Positions 44,698 through 55,615 are shown, counted from the stretch's first letter. The stretch: DNA of 64,000 bases from Cordylochernes scorpioides (GCA_030710605.1 CP092874.1:76233783-76297782), one strand, 5' to 3'. The notes: generated by a model from the sequence alone, not told the origin. Program-made: numbers and translations.

Positions 44698-45212
44698 ATG
44701 GCGTTCCCATGGGTACTTCTTCTAGTCCGTTATTAGCAAATCTAATATTGTTCTGGTACGAAAGAGAATACTTTCTACAAAATAATATTAATTGGCAAAT
44801 ATTCCGATATGTAGATGACATAATAATATTTAATAATCCACTGTTTAAAAAATTAATACCTGAAATATATCCTAAATACTTGAAACTTAAGAACAATGAA
44901 AAAATTTATAGAAACAAAAAAGTTAACTTTTTAGACTTGAATATAGACCTTACAAATAATGCTGTTAGAGTTTATAATAAAAAGAGTAATTATAATTTCA
45001 ATATTATAAAATACTGTAATATGAATTCTAATATATCATTAAATTGCTGTAAAGGTATATATTATGGTCAGTTTCTAAGATTTTATAGAATAAATAATAT
45101 ATTAGATAATTTCATAGAAGATGTTAAAAATTTAAACATGGAATTTATTAAAAACAAATTTAGTATCAAACAAGTAAAATATTTCAACAGTATATCAATT
45201 ATAAAATATTAA
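44698..45212 (+). pseudogene. Penelope-like reverse transcriptase, C-terminal fragment
   Basis: Open for about 170 codons. GVPMGTSSSPLLANLIL matches the RT motif around the conserved MG-S/T-PLxA, and IFRYVDDIIIFN is the catalytic YVDD box; VNFLDLNIDL follows as in PLE and related RTs. Fingers and first Asp are missing because the frame begins where a truncated terminal repeat joins. No GIY-YIG endonuclease was seen downstream. Asn/Lys-rich, like the AT-rich host. An open frame starts upstream at 44634 but its first 20 residues are terminal repeat. Confidence 0.65.
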
Positions 45213-45841
45213 AAAAAAAATAAATGGAAATATCCATTTATGAAATCAACTTTCTATAATTTCTCTTAATATTAACTAATACAAATTTATAATCTTTAAC
45301 AGTTAATTAAACTTTGATTAAATAACTGATTAAAAGATTTTTTCACAAGATTTTTAAAGTGTTAAAGTATATAGTTCATTTTTGTTTAATCTCCAATTTC
45401 TGGGGAGGAAAATGGAAGTTAAATAAGGGTGAATTTGCACAATTAATAGCTTTATTAACTCTTATAATTTGCCTTTTTAAAGGAATATTAAAAGATGAAT
45501 AAGTGTTAAATCAGTTATTTTGATATAACTAGCTGTAAAGATTATGAAATTTAGCTTTCTTCCCTTAACTATTTTTCCTTTCTTCTTTAATTTTCTTGTT
45601 GTTCAAAAAAATTCTGAATAAATGGTCTAAATTTGAAATGTGGGGGAACATTCCCCTCCCGCGACATGTGTCAGCCAGAAATAGATATTCACAATGGAGG
45701 ACGCCGCGGCCGAGGTAGGTTTACAGTTTGAATTTGTTAACACTTGTATCTGTTATATATGTTCATTTAAATATTTCACTGAAACAACTTAATATTAACA
45801 CATAAAATCCGGTTTAAAAGAGATCTATGACATAATAAAGA
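45213..45841 (+). other. PLE internal region with an exon-like GC island
   Basis: AT-rich except 45655-45720, where cacaatggaggacgccgcgg runs into gaggtaggt: an ATG in good context (45694), seven codons (M E D A A A E) and a consensus 5' splice site at 45715. It may be a captured first exon; otherwise nothing is recognised. Confidence 0.35.
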
Positions 45842-46671
45842 AGGGGTGAAATGTCGCTGGAATTTTTATCTGAAGATCCCCGTTCCAGCAGATCTCTTTT
45901 TCCAATTTATTTCAATTTAAAGTTTTTTGTGTATGTCTGGTCTACCATTAGGGTTTCAAAACATAATATCCAAACTTATAACAAATGTTAATTCATACTA
46001 TAGATATATTACTAAATACAACTATTTATAATCATATTATAAAATAAAAAAACCTTTAAAAATCTTTAAAAAAAAAGGATAAAATATAAAATCATAAAAA
46101 AATATATATATATATACTAACAATCTTATCTACCTTCTTTATAAAACTCTTTTTTTTTTTTCCTTATTATTAGTTTGATTAAAAGTGCATGGTTCTGTCT
46201 TTCTCTCTTTTTTCTAACTATTATATATATTCTCTCTTCGATTATTCTATATATAGGATTAGAGTATGTCTGAATGACGTGTAAAAGCCGATGTAATAGA
46301 CGTTACGTTGTTAATTTTTATTGTTATTAATTATAAATATATAATTAACTTGAGGATGTAGTAGAAGTAAAGGATTTTTTTTTTTCTCTCTCTATCTACA
46401 AATTAATAACATTTTACAAATTTTATAATTTGAATTTAAATGATCATAATAGTGAAGATAATCTTAATACAAATCTGGACTATAAAATTAAATAACTATT
46501 TATTATTATAATTAATTTAGATTTAGCTTGCTAATCTAATCAAATCTAACTGATATAAGTTATCATTATTATCAGTTTGATCCTTAAGTTTTAAAATTAG
46601 AATCACTGTTATAATTTTGTTATATAGTTTCTACACTATATATATATATATATCGTTTTGAAAATAGAGCA

Positions 46672-47068
46672 ATCCATACTTAATTCATTAGATAATAAAC
46701 GGCATATATTGGATTTAATAAAATATTTATTTTGCCAATATTTCGGCTGGCTGAACGCCAACCTTTATCGAGGCATCACATAATTGTTACAAATTTTTAA
46801 ATATAAGATAGAACTCATTTTTTTTCCTTTAATATTTTAAGATATTTTACTTATTTGATTGCATTTTTATAATAATTTTTTCATGCACAAATTTTTCCCA
46901 CCTACTCTGTATTTTAATTGATTTCAACTGTGATATTATGACACTATGCGGCGCTGAGTTTGTGTTTACAAAAAATGTGATGCCTCGATAAAGGTTGGCG
47001 TTCAGCCAGCCGAAATATTGGCAAAATAAATATTTTATTAAATCCAATATATGCCGTTTATTATCTAA

Positions 47069-47072
<4 letters not shown>
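46672..47072. mobile_element. Foldback element FB-C beside the PLE
   Basis: Arms carry ggcatatattggatttaata, ccaatatttcggctggctga and complement; the centre holds gatttcaactgtgatattat. It directly follows the PLE, within the same copy-2-specific stretch. Confidence 0.65.
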
Positions 47073-47105
<33 letters not shown>

Positions 47106-47635
47106 GCATGGAGAATTTTATGTTCTATAACTTTAATTGAATATAATTTTATTATTTTTCGTCAGAGATTAAATATTTCAAGGATAAATTTTAAAAAGGG
47201 CTTGTTTAATATATTCGTATGCTAAAATATGCATATATATATAATATTTCTAGTACGGCCTTACAGTTAAAAGTTACAAACACACACATTATAAATTAAT
47301 TTAAAACCTTTGTTTAAAGTTCAAATAGTATTTAAACATTTTTGAAAATAATTTTTTATGATGCCTAATTATAAATGTTAACTAAAGCTGATTTTGTTTG
47401 TCACAAATTGTTCATCTATCACTGTGAAGCATAAAAACATCCTAAAATTTCTATTGGAGATCCAAAAACTATTAGCAACGATTTTTGGTTACTCTATAAA
47501 CTGTAAGACGGCGATTTTTTTTAAACTTGATAATAATAGAGTATCAATGCTAAGGCAATGTCTTAACTGAGATGTATTGTTTTAAAATTATTTTTTATAA
47601 AAAATATATATTTATATATTGTTCTGTAAATAGAG

Positions 47636-47925
47636 CAATCCATACTTAAATCATTAGATAGTAAAAAGGCATATATTGGATTGAATAAAATATTTATTTG
47701 CCAATATTTCGATTAGCTGAACGCCAACCTTTATCGAGGCATTACATTTTTGTATACACAATTATTTCAACTGTGATATTGTAACACTAAGCGGCGCTGA
47801 GTCTGTGTATACAAAAATGTAATGCCTCGATAAAGGTTAGCGTTCAGCCAACCGAAATATTGGCAAATAAATATTTTATTCAATCCAATATATGCCTTTT
47901 TACTATCTAATGATTTAAGTATGAA
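47636..47925. mobile_element. Foldback element FB-C (copy 2)
   Basis: Partner of 22242-22522. Confidence 0.65.
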
Positions 47926-48608
47926 AAAATATGGCGCAAGCCATCAGCAACTTTTAGTTGCATCCCAGTACAAGTTCACTTTTGTACTATTTTATCTCAT
48001 TGTTTGGCGTTCTCATGCAATTCTGGCCTTAACAACTCGTTTCATGATTTTTCAGGATGCTTGAATGATAAGTTTTTTGGACGTTTATGTACAGCTTGCT
48101 CCACGCTGACGAGACAGGCTAGAAGCGGTCAAGAAAACTAACGGAAAGTCACTAGATGAGCCTCGAATGATGGTCACTACCAGATAGAGTTGGAGAATAT
48201 TTGTCCATATACTCACCAAAAGTCGAACTCGACTTGATGAACACTAACAGCAACACTGGTGATTGTTGGAGAAGGATGGTGATGACATTGCGACGGAAAT
48301 ATAGAATTCACGGTTCATCAGGTGATTGATTCATGGGTAAGGCCATAGTCTCAAAATGTGAAAGACAAAGCCGTGGAAGGCGAAGAGCTTAAAAGAAATC
48401 CTTAGATAGATGACATAGAGAGGATAATGGTATGCGAACATGAGTTTCCAGGAAATCAACATAGTTGCTAAATTTTAAAACAAAATTTTATTTTGCGCAA
48501 CATTTCATGTCCATATAAAAAACAGCCAGTCAATTTTGTTATTTCAATATAAATGACCGTTAGTTTTCTATGAAGTTTTCCATGAAGGCACCTAAAGAAA
48601 TAGTTTAT
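47926..48608. other. Unrecognised balanced-composition sequence (copy 2)
   Basis: Partner of 22523-23210; no domain or frame recognised. Confidence 0.4.
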
Positions 48609-48919
48609 ATTATGATGCACTAGCGCGCCATCTGTTATGAAAATTCGAAACTATTTTAGACGCGTAAGATTATATTTATGTCCATAGTTCACCTAAAATA
48701 CCCATTCTAAGAGTCTAGCAACAGTATCACTATAAAAAGAAGATCGAAAAATGCAATATAACAGCGGTTTGGTAGATTAAACTGGCGAAACCGCTGGGAG
48801 GGTTCACCACTGATGAGCCAAACTTTCCCATTAATTTTTCCATTGCAGTAAGGGCAATAGAAATTGTTTAATTTCAAAAAGAATCTTACGTGTGTGCCTA
48901 AAATAGTTTCTGAATTTTT
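48609..48919. mobile_element. Foldback element FB-A, second copy (copy 2)
   Basis: Partner of 23211-23515, with core tggcgaaaccgctgggaggg and ctgatgagccaaactttccc. Confidence 0.65.
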
Positions 48920-49599
48920 AAAATAGTCAGACTCTTATATTTAATTTTATAATCGTTATTCAGATTTTGGGTCTCCAGTGTATAGTTATCTTTCTCTTTA
49001 TGTTCGAGTGCTTAGTTCACTAATTCCTTGATCTTCATTGGAGTATATTCAAGGGAGTTGACAAAGTGGTATCCCCATTACTTTCCTAGCACAGCAAGGG
49101 TGTCTGCCCTTTCTCACCTCGCATGTTTCTTCACCTGCAGAAATCCAGTACTCCTGACAAAAGGTGTCTTTCCAAAAAAAAAAAAGAAACTAACAAATCT
49201 CCCAAACATTCCCATTGTCCCGTAAGGAAAACCTCCCGCTGTTCGGGGGGGAAAAAGCTCACGGGAGCCATGTTATAAAGATACAAAAAAAAACTAAAGA
49301 GAGGAGTAGAAGACATCCGGGTCGTTCCATAAAGGTGCCTTTCATCTTGTTCCTCCCAACAGAAACTTCAAAACAAAATCTGCGCAAACTACGTGAGTTA
49401 CCATGAGTGATTACCAAACACACACATATATAATATGCTTTAGTATACATAGTTTAATGGGGGACCAAATAAGCTCTCATCTGGGACCGGCTGGGTAAGT
49501 TAGGTAGAGACATAGGGTACTGACAGACGCTCACTTGATGAGAAACCGAACGATCCAATTCCATTCAGTTCTCTCAAGTCCAAGAGCTAAAAGCTCTTC

Positions 49600-51294
49600 T
49601 TAACGTCTGTTTCTAAGCGCTTTCATCCTATCGACATGTACAACTTTCACATCGTGCATGGTGACCCCTCTTACTCTAAAGTTAACATCGGAGACCCTAG
49701 CTTCCACACGGAAAGGCCCATAGACATTGGAGTAACCTTCAGTCTTAGGAACAGCTAGCATTACCAGATCTCCTCTGTCGAAACTTCTGGAATAAGGTGG
49801 CCTAGGATTCATAAGCTTTTTAGCAGAATTACCTGACATAAACTGTCTGACAGTCTCCTTTGCTTTCCGCATCACCCTTAACCTCTCAGCCCAAGTAGGC
49901 TTCCTAAAACTATTAACAGACCCAGCACTACACTCACAGTTTCTGTTAAACTCAGTAGGTGGCAACTTTACAGCCTCGTTTTCAATGCGCTTCACTGATT
50001 TCTCCTCGAAGGAGCTTGAAACCATCGGTCTATGCACACTGGCAACGTAGCTAAGGTCTACATAATCTCGGTCTTCTGGTTTCAAGGAAATCATGTTGCA
50101 ACGCTCCCGTATGGCAGGTAACGGGATATTGAATCTCCTTATATCATTGATTCCCAGAATCCCGTCGTAGGCCTTATCTCCGAGTGACATTAGCCAAAAC
50201 CTTATCTCTCCCAGCTCAATGCCGTTTTCGTTACCAACTCTACAGGTTTTAACACGTGTAAGTGTCTGCTCTTGGCCTGTCACTGACACTATACGTAAAG
50301 TTTTAAGTGCATCGTCCCAATTCTCCTTCAAGACCTTACACTTTTCGGAATCAATAATACTGACTTGGCTTCCTGTATCGTATAACAGGTGCCACATATT
50401 GCCGTTAATATTAACCTTAACTATTGGCAGATTTCCATACGGATCTCCGCCATATGAACGTATGTTCACTATCTCGGCATTGTCAAGAGTATTGCGGTTG
50501 GCAAACATAGAAGACTGTCTTGAGCAACAATCACTATCTATATGTCCTAATCTACACTCAGATGGACTCAGCCTGATTTCGCCCAACAATTTAGTCAGTT
50601 TTTCTATCTCACCTCTAAGATCTGCAATACACTGCTCATTTTCGTGCTTCATCCTGTTTACACTGGCACTAAGCATCTTCATCTCACTCTTAATGCTATT
50701 TATTTCTTCAACCCCTTCTACTGAACATACCCCTTTCATAAAGCTGCAACGGTGTTCTACACTATCCTCCGTGGCCATGACACTGACTGCTTTTTCTATT
50801 GATTTAGCCTCACTGCGAACAATAGCCTCTCTATACTTATCGAGCACATTTTCGAGGAAAATTTCGAACACTAGGCTATCGTCAAAACTGTACTCTACTT
50901 TATCTCTAATGGCCAGGAATCTTTCTTTAAAAACCATCGGACTTTCCCCAACTCTCTGCTTAAGACCTTCTATTAATTTAAGGCATTCCCTAATACCACG
51001 CGCTTTCTTAGGGTACAATACGTTCAGTTTACTAGCAATACTTTTGAAACTGCTATTGTTACGGATACCCATCTCCTCTAAGCTAAACCTAACTTCAGGG
51101 GATAGAGCCTCGAACATGAGCAGTGCTTTGACCTCAGGATCCCATTTGCCTACTCGAGCTTTAAGCTCGACTTCCCGAATGAAAGATTCGAGATCAACCC
51201 CATTAAACACTGACAGGTTAAGCATAGAGTTCACAAACATGATGGAGTACAAAAAATAGTAATAAACCACACAATCAAAGAAAAAAAACCGCAC
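49600..51294 (-). CDS. Gag-protease-integrase-tail fusion, 564 aa, open
   Basis: The gag-like helical region spans about residues 25-230 (FIREVELKARVGKW, FKERFLAIRDKVEYSFDD, and a coiled coil near NSIKSEMKMLSASVNRMKH), followed by a vestigial zinc knuckle (GHIDSDCC). A retropepsin comes next, with LLYDTGSQVSIID (catalytic DTG, about residue 310) and DGILGIND. Then, without a break, PYSRSFDRGDLVMLAV...YGPFRVEARVSD...VVHVDRMK, the C-terminal domain of a gypsy integrase. RT, RNase H and the integrase core have been deleted in frame. It could make capsid and a protease, but no enzyme for replication; a parasitic or co-opted role is possible, unproven. Confidence 0.85.
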   Translation of the reverse strand: MRFFFFDCVVYYYFLYSIMFVNSMLNLSVFNGVDLESFIREVELKARVGKWDPEVKALLMFEALSPEVRFSLEEMGIRNNSSFKSIASKLNVLYPKKARGIRECLKLIEGLKQRVGESPMVFKERFLAIRDKVEYSFDDSLVFEIFLENVLDKYREAIVRSEAKSIEKAVSVMATEDSVEHRCSFMKGVCSVEGVEEINSIKSEMKMLSASVNRMKHENEQCIADLRGEIEKLTKLLGEIRLSPSECRLGHIDSDCCSRQSSMFANRNTLDNAEIVNIRSYGGDPYGNLPIVKVNINGNMWHLLYDTGSQVSIIDSEKCKVLKENWDDALKTLRIVSVTGQEQTLTRVKTCRVGNENGIELGEIRFWLMSLGDKAYDGILGINDIRRFNIPLPAIRERCNMISLKPEDRDYVDLSYVASVHRPMVSSSFEEKSVKRIENEAVKLPPTEFNRNCECSAGSVNSFRKPTWAERLRVMRKAKETVRQFMSGNSAKKLMNPRPPYSRSFDRGDLVMLAVPKTEGYSNVYGPFRVEARVSDVNFRVRGVTMHDVKVVHVDRMKALRNRR

Positions 51295-51351
51295 GTAAAA
51301 TTACAGGAATTTACACGTGCAAAACACCAGTAATCCTGGCAGGCTCGCCAA

Positions 51352-51920
51352 TGACAAAAGTTACTATTTACGGGTTAACACACAAATACAATATACTAGG
51401 GCCTACAGTAAGAGTAACTTAAGCACAGAAAAATCGTGGACTCAAAAGTACAACACCTCTTCAAAATGACAAAAGTTACTATTTACGGGTTAACACACAA
51501 ATACAATATACTAGGGCCTACAGTAAGAGTAACTTAAACACAGAAAAAAATCGTGGACTCAAAAGTACAACACAAAAAAAAAGTAAATAATAAACCACAA
51601 TTCGTTAAATAAAATATAAAAACAGTACTTAGCTTTATTGCTGCTTAGGTAGGGATCGGACCGGGGTTACACAGGTATGCGCCGAGATTGCCAGACAGGG
51701 ATATAGCACGCAGAGAACACTTTAAGCGTCCCCACACGATATTCCACCACACTGGCGTCGACTCATACCATCGCCCACTTTATATACAAACATGGCCACA
51801 TTCGTCCAATGAGAATGCGGGAGAGATTTGTACACAAACAAACGAAAACATAAATTCTTTCCACTAAAACCTGAGATAAGATATGATAAGATTGCAAATA
51901 TTTGTCAATATAATTTGACA
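51352..51920 (-). repeat. 5' LTR of the gypsy-like element, with internal tandem duplication
   Basis: 569 bp, the complement of the LTR-G pattern. Its 3' part is duplicated in tandem: tgacaaaagttactatttac starts at 51352 and again near 51467, copying about 115 bp including its boundary motif. Other LTR-G copies have it once. Confidence 0.9.
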
Positions 51921-52008
51921 CTCCGATGTCAACCTCCGCTATGACGGTGGACTTTTGACTGCCCTAACCTCCGTCTTATAGTGACGCCACTCAATAGCGG
52001 TCATTGGA

Positions 52009-52164
52009 ATTCTGTAGGTTTGTCGATGGAAATGCAATGTCACCAATGCCACACAAACACACCCTGCTATCAATGCAGCTCTCTGCCACTGTTTATTTAT
52101 TGTCCACAGCTAACCTTTATATTTGAAGGCATATCCATAACAACCTTCTGCATCTGTTAGTATG
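52009..52164. other. Spacer before the minisatellite
   Basis: Nothing recognised; first sequence to the right of the homology to copy 1. Confidence 0.4.
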
Positions 52165-53580
52165 ATAAATAAGTATGTAGACGCTAAAATGATACCTGGC
52201 ATGTTTAAACCAGGCCGCAATAGGTGGGTTTGATGGAGGAAGCATTAAGAAATAGCATGTAGACACTGATAATGGTATTTGGTATCTGCAAACTAGGCTG
52301 CAATACGTGGGTTTGATGAAGTAAGCATGTAGAAATGGCATGTTCACGCAGAGAATGGTAACGGGTATATACAAACTAAGCTGCAATAGGTGGGATTGAT
52401 GGAACATGAAAAAACAGCATGTAGACACTGAGAATGGTACTTTGAATGTACAAACCTGGCTGAAATACGTGAGTTTGATGGAGGAAACATGAATAAACAG
52501 CATGTAGACACTGAGAACTACACTTGGCATGTACAAACCAGGCTGCAATAGGTGGGTTTGATGGAGGAAACCTGAATAAACAGCATATAGACACTGAGAA
52601 TGGTAACTGGCATGTACAAACCTACAGAAATAGGTGGATTTGATTGAGGAAACATGGAAAAACAGCATGTTGACACTGAGGATAGTACCTGGCATGTACA
52701 AACCTACAGAAATAGGTGGGTTTTATGGAGGAAGCATGAATGAACAGCATGTAGACACTGAGAATGGTAACTGGCCTTTACAAACCAGGCTGCAATAGGT
52801 GGGTTTGATGGAGGAAACATGAATAAACAGCATATAGACACTGAGAATGGTACCTGGCATGTACAAACCTACAGAAATAGGTGGGTTTGATTGAGGAAAC
52901 ATGAAAAAACAGCATGTAGACACTGAGGATAGTACCTGGCATGTACAAACCTACAGAAATAGGTGGGTTTTATGGAGGAAGCATGAATGAACAGCATGTA
53001 GACACTGAGAATGGTAACTGGCATATACAAACCAGGCTGTAATATGTAGGTTTGATGTAAGAAACATCAATAAACAGCATGTAGACACTGAGAATGGTAC
53101 CTGGCATGTACAAACCAGGCTGTAATAGGTGGGTTTGATGGAGGAAACATGAATAAACAGCATGTAGACACTGAGAATGGTACCTGGCATGTACAAACCT
53201 ACAGAAATAGGTGGGTTTGATGGAGGAAACATGAAAAAACAGCATGTAGACACTGAGGATAGTACCTGGCATGTACAAACCTACAGAAATAGGTGGGTTT
53301 TATGGAGGAAGCATGGATGAACAGCATGTAGACACTGAGAATGGTAACTGGCATGTACAAACCAGGCTGTAATATGTAGGTTTGATGTAGGAAACATCAA
53401 TAAACAGCATGTAGACACTGAGAATGGTACCTGGCATGTACAAACCAGGCTGTAATAGGTTTGTTTGATGGAGGAAACATGAATAAACAGCATGTAGACA
53501 CTGAGAATGGTAGCTGGCATGTACAAACCAGGCTGTAATAGGTGGATTTGATGGAGGAAACATGAGGAAAGAACCAATGA
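52165..53580. repeat. 83-bp minisatellite, about 17 units
   Basis: Unit core: aacagcatgtagacactgag, aatggtacctggcatgtaca, aaccaggctgcaataggtgg and gtttgatggaggaaacatga. Two variants (accaggctg and acctacagaaa) alternate. The diagnostic gatagtacctggcatgtaca recurs at about 52681, 52930 and 53260, three and four units apart, so higher-order units were amplified. Because 83 is not a multiple of three, the repeat shifts frame each unit; long minus-strand frames through it are by-products. Confidence 0.92.
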
Positions 53581-54883
53581 ATGGCCTCGGCCAGTCACCT
53601 CGCCACAAAGTAGGTCACCCCGCTGATGTCGTGGGAGGTGAACGACCCGCTGTGAATGGCCCAGCTTCCGCCAACCTGACACACTCTCTGTTCGAACAGT
53701 ACTTAGCTTTATCTTACTCTCATCTGTACTCACTTCATCAACAATCCGACATTTACAGTAGAACTATCTAAGTACGGCTTGTAATTACCGAAAATCTCGT
53801 TATTGTGGATATACCTGCATTGTTTTATGGCTACATTTTCTGTGTATTTTTATTTCTATTGATATGCAACTTTTGCTAAGCTACTCTGATTGGTTCTTTG
53901 ACACAGGTTTTACCTCCATTTATACTGAATTATAGGCTTCACAGAATGTAACATATACTTTTAAAATAATAGGATATTTTACTATTATAATGACAGTGCC
54001 TGATCTACATTTTTCCAAGAATTTTAGTTTTTTCCATCTATTAAATTATATTGTAGCGTAGATATCAAGTTCTTGGAATATCTTGAGATATAAAAGTATT
54101 TATTGATGGAGTCAGTACGACCAGTCGACAACTATCAACAAACCAACCCAACTATCTACAGCTAGAGAATATCGAGCAAGCAAGCTAGGCAACTAAATCA
54201 TGATTTTACGAATATAAAGTAATAAATCTGTTACAAATATTTTCATTGAATAATTAAATTAAATAATAAATATAAATTTTTCTTCGCCACAATATATATA
54301 ATATATGAAAACATATATATAAACTTTATCAAAAAAACAACAATGAACGTTATAATCAAGTCGAGAAGTCACATTAAACAATAAAATCATAGAAAATACA
54401 AAATATTTTTTTTTTTGGTTTTGAATGTGTGTAAATATCTTTGTAAATAAATCTAAACAAAATTCAGAAAAATTGTCCAAATCTGACATGCCCCCCTTCA
54501 AAAAAAAAAATCTCAAAATGAAAGTATGGCAAAATTATCCAATTGTTTCAGCTAAATTCTATTCATACATTTTCTAAATTACTATATTAATTTTTTTAAG
54601 GGTTATGCTGAAATGATCATCAGAAATATACTTTCAAAATAAACGTTCTTCCCTGATTTATACTATATATTTATATATAATACTTTATATAATATTTATA
54701 AATAAAAATTTGAACAAGAAACCTAGCCCTGGAAGCTTTATTTATTTTATAATATTTTCAAAATATTTATTTGGTTCTTTCTGGTATAACTTTGTTGCCT
54801 TCATGGTTGAGATCATTTTATCTTATCAGACGATAGCCCCCGATGATATGTATAAAAACATTTAAAAAATTACAATACAAAAA
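53581..54883. other. No gene; possible small LTR and PLE debris
   Basis: At 53581-53700 a balanced-composition piece of unknown identity. At about 54052-54234, tgtagcgtag...ctgttaca with agatataaaag and aataaatctg looks like a 183-bp LTR but lacks a clear TSD. Near 54717-54760 the caagaaacctagccctggaa motif recurs. Confidence 0.35.
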
Positions 54884-54895
54884 GACTTCAGATCA

Positions 54896-55487
54896 CACAC
54901 ACACACAAGCCTTTTTATTGGGGCATCCAGCCCTATAAATGATTCCCCTCTACGGGATTTAGCAAAGGAAGATATTTCAAAAGCAAAAAACTAAAATACA
55001 AGAAGTAATAAGGAAAAAGAAAAGAGAGAAGAAAGAAAAAACAAACAAAAAGAAATATAGCCATATATACAAAAAATAAACATACAGAGCAAAAGGAACC
55101 ATACATGATTAAATATTTAAATTAAAGTACCAATGTTTAGAATATGTCAAGGTTAGGATATCATTGAGAGGGCTAGTGTGGAATCAGCCGCGTTCAATCT
55201 TCGCTTTCTTCCTCCAAGCAAACCACGACATTCGGCGAATCCATTATTCTCCGACGGACATTGACTGCGGCCTTGTAGAATTTATATAAACCGAGGGAGA
55301 GACCCTGATCAACCATCAGTGTGTTCATCCAGCTGAAAATTTGTTGGCAGTCAGGTTGAGACCAGGGTACGTCACCCAAAATTTCTTTCCTCTGTTTCTC
55401 TAAGCAAGAGCATCCAAATATTATATGCATAATTTCGTCTTGGATTCTGTTTTTACACAGATCGCAAGTTAGAGTCAAATCAATCTT
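54896..55487 (-). mobile_element. 5'-truncated LINE, 3' end only
   Basis: Flanked by a 12-bp TSD gacttcagatca (54884-54895 and 55488-55499). On the minus strand it ends in aataaaaaggcttg and a (GT)n tail, the 3' layout of the LINE at 11862-14302, which ends in aataaaggc and (TTG)n. Only the last part of ORF2 and the 3' UTR were copied. Confidence 0.88.
55194..55487 (-). pseudogene. LINE ORF2 C-terminal zinc finger fragment
   Basis: Reads LTCDLCKNRIQDEIMHIIFGC (C-x2-C-x8-H-x4-C), the nucleic-acid-binding tail of I/R1/jockey-type ORF2, equivalent to CTFCNSKLKNEITHYIFDC at 13860. About 95 codons, ending at a natural stop; the rest was lost by 5' truncation. Confidence 0.82.
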
Positions 55488-55615
55488 GACTTCAGATCAA
55501 TAACTAATGTAATTTGCGGAGACGCAAACATAACTATAGTTACTACAGTCATAGCCTTTTCTTTAGGCTCAGTTTTACATATATATGTACATGTACATAT
55601 ACAACAAACAACAAG

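Larger units (their letters stand above)
43194..46655 (+). mobile_element. Composite Penelope-like element with inverted and direct terminal repeats
   Basis: A terminal sequence of about 0.8 kb occurs three times: inverted at 43194-44020, direct but truncated at 44030-44697 and direct at 45842-46655. The first two form a palindrome with a 9-base spacer near 44025; the first and third make matching outer ends at (TA)n. Between the direct copies lies a reverse-transcriptase fragment. One inverted plus direct repeats flanking RT is the known PLE arrangement. Copy 1 has only (TA)n here (about 21660), so the insertion is specific to copy 2. Confidence 0.75.
49155..51920 (-). mobile_element. Internally deleted gypsy-like element of family LTR-G
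   Basis: Bounded by a perfect TSD ctcc (49151-49154 and 51921-51924); copy 1 has the empty site at 23685-23688. Read on the minus strand: 5' LTR (51920-51352), a short leader starting ttggcgagcctgcc that should hold the primer site, one 564-codon frame (gag, protease, integrase tail), then about 450 bp ending in only the last nine LTR bases (tgacaaaag on the plus strand). RT, RNase H, the integrase core and nearly all of the 3' LTR are missing. Confidence 0.88.
28232..52008 (+). repeat. Large direct duplication, copy 2
   Basis: Colinear with 1-23772 (see copy 1). It lacks about 0.7 kb corresponding to 2757-3463 and five insertions of copy 1, and carries insertions of its own at 31407, 40092, 43194 and 49155. 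A patch at 33015-33135 has shuffled repeats of ggcggaacaat absent from copy 1. Homology ends at about 52008, where copy 1 meets its N gap. Confidence 0.93.

Noticed and set aside
50219-51259. 346-codon plus-strand open frame opposite the gypsy gag
   Set aside because: It lies antisense to a frame with clear gag and protease motifs and has no recognisable domain; it is a shadow of codon bias on the coding strand.
52117-53733. Several long minus-strand frames (100-194 codons) in the minisatellite
   Set aside because: The 83-bp unit shifts frame at every repeat, so the frames are periodic by-products, without start context or domains.
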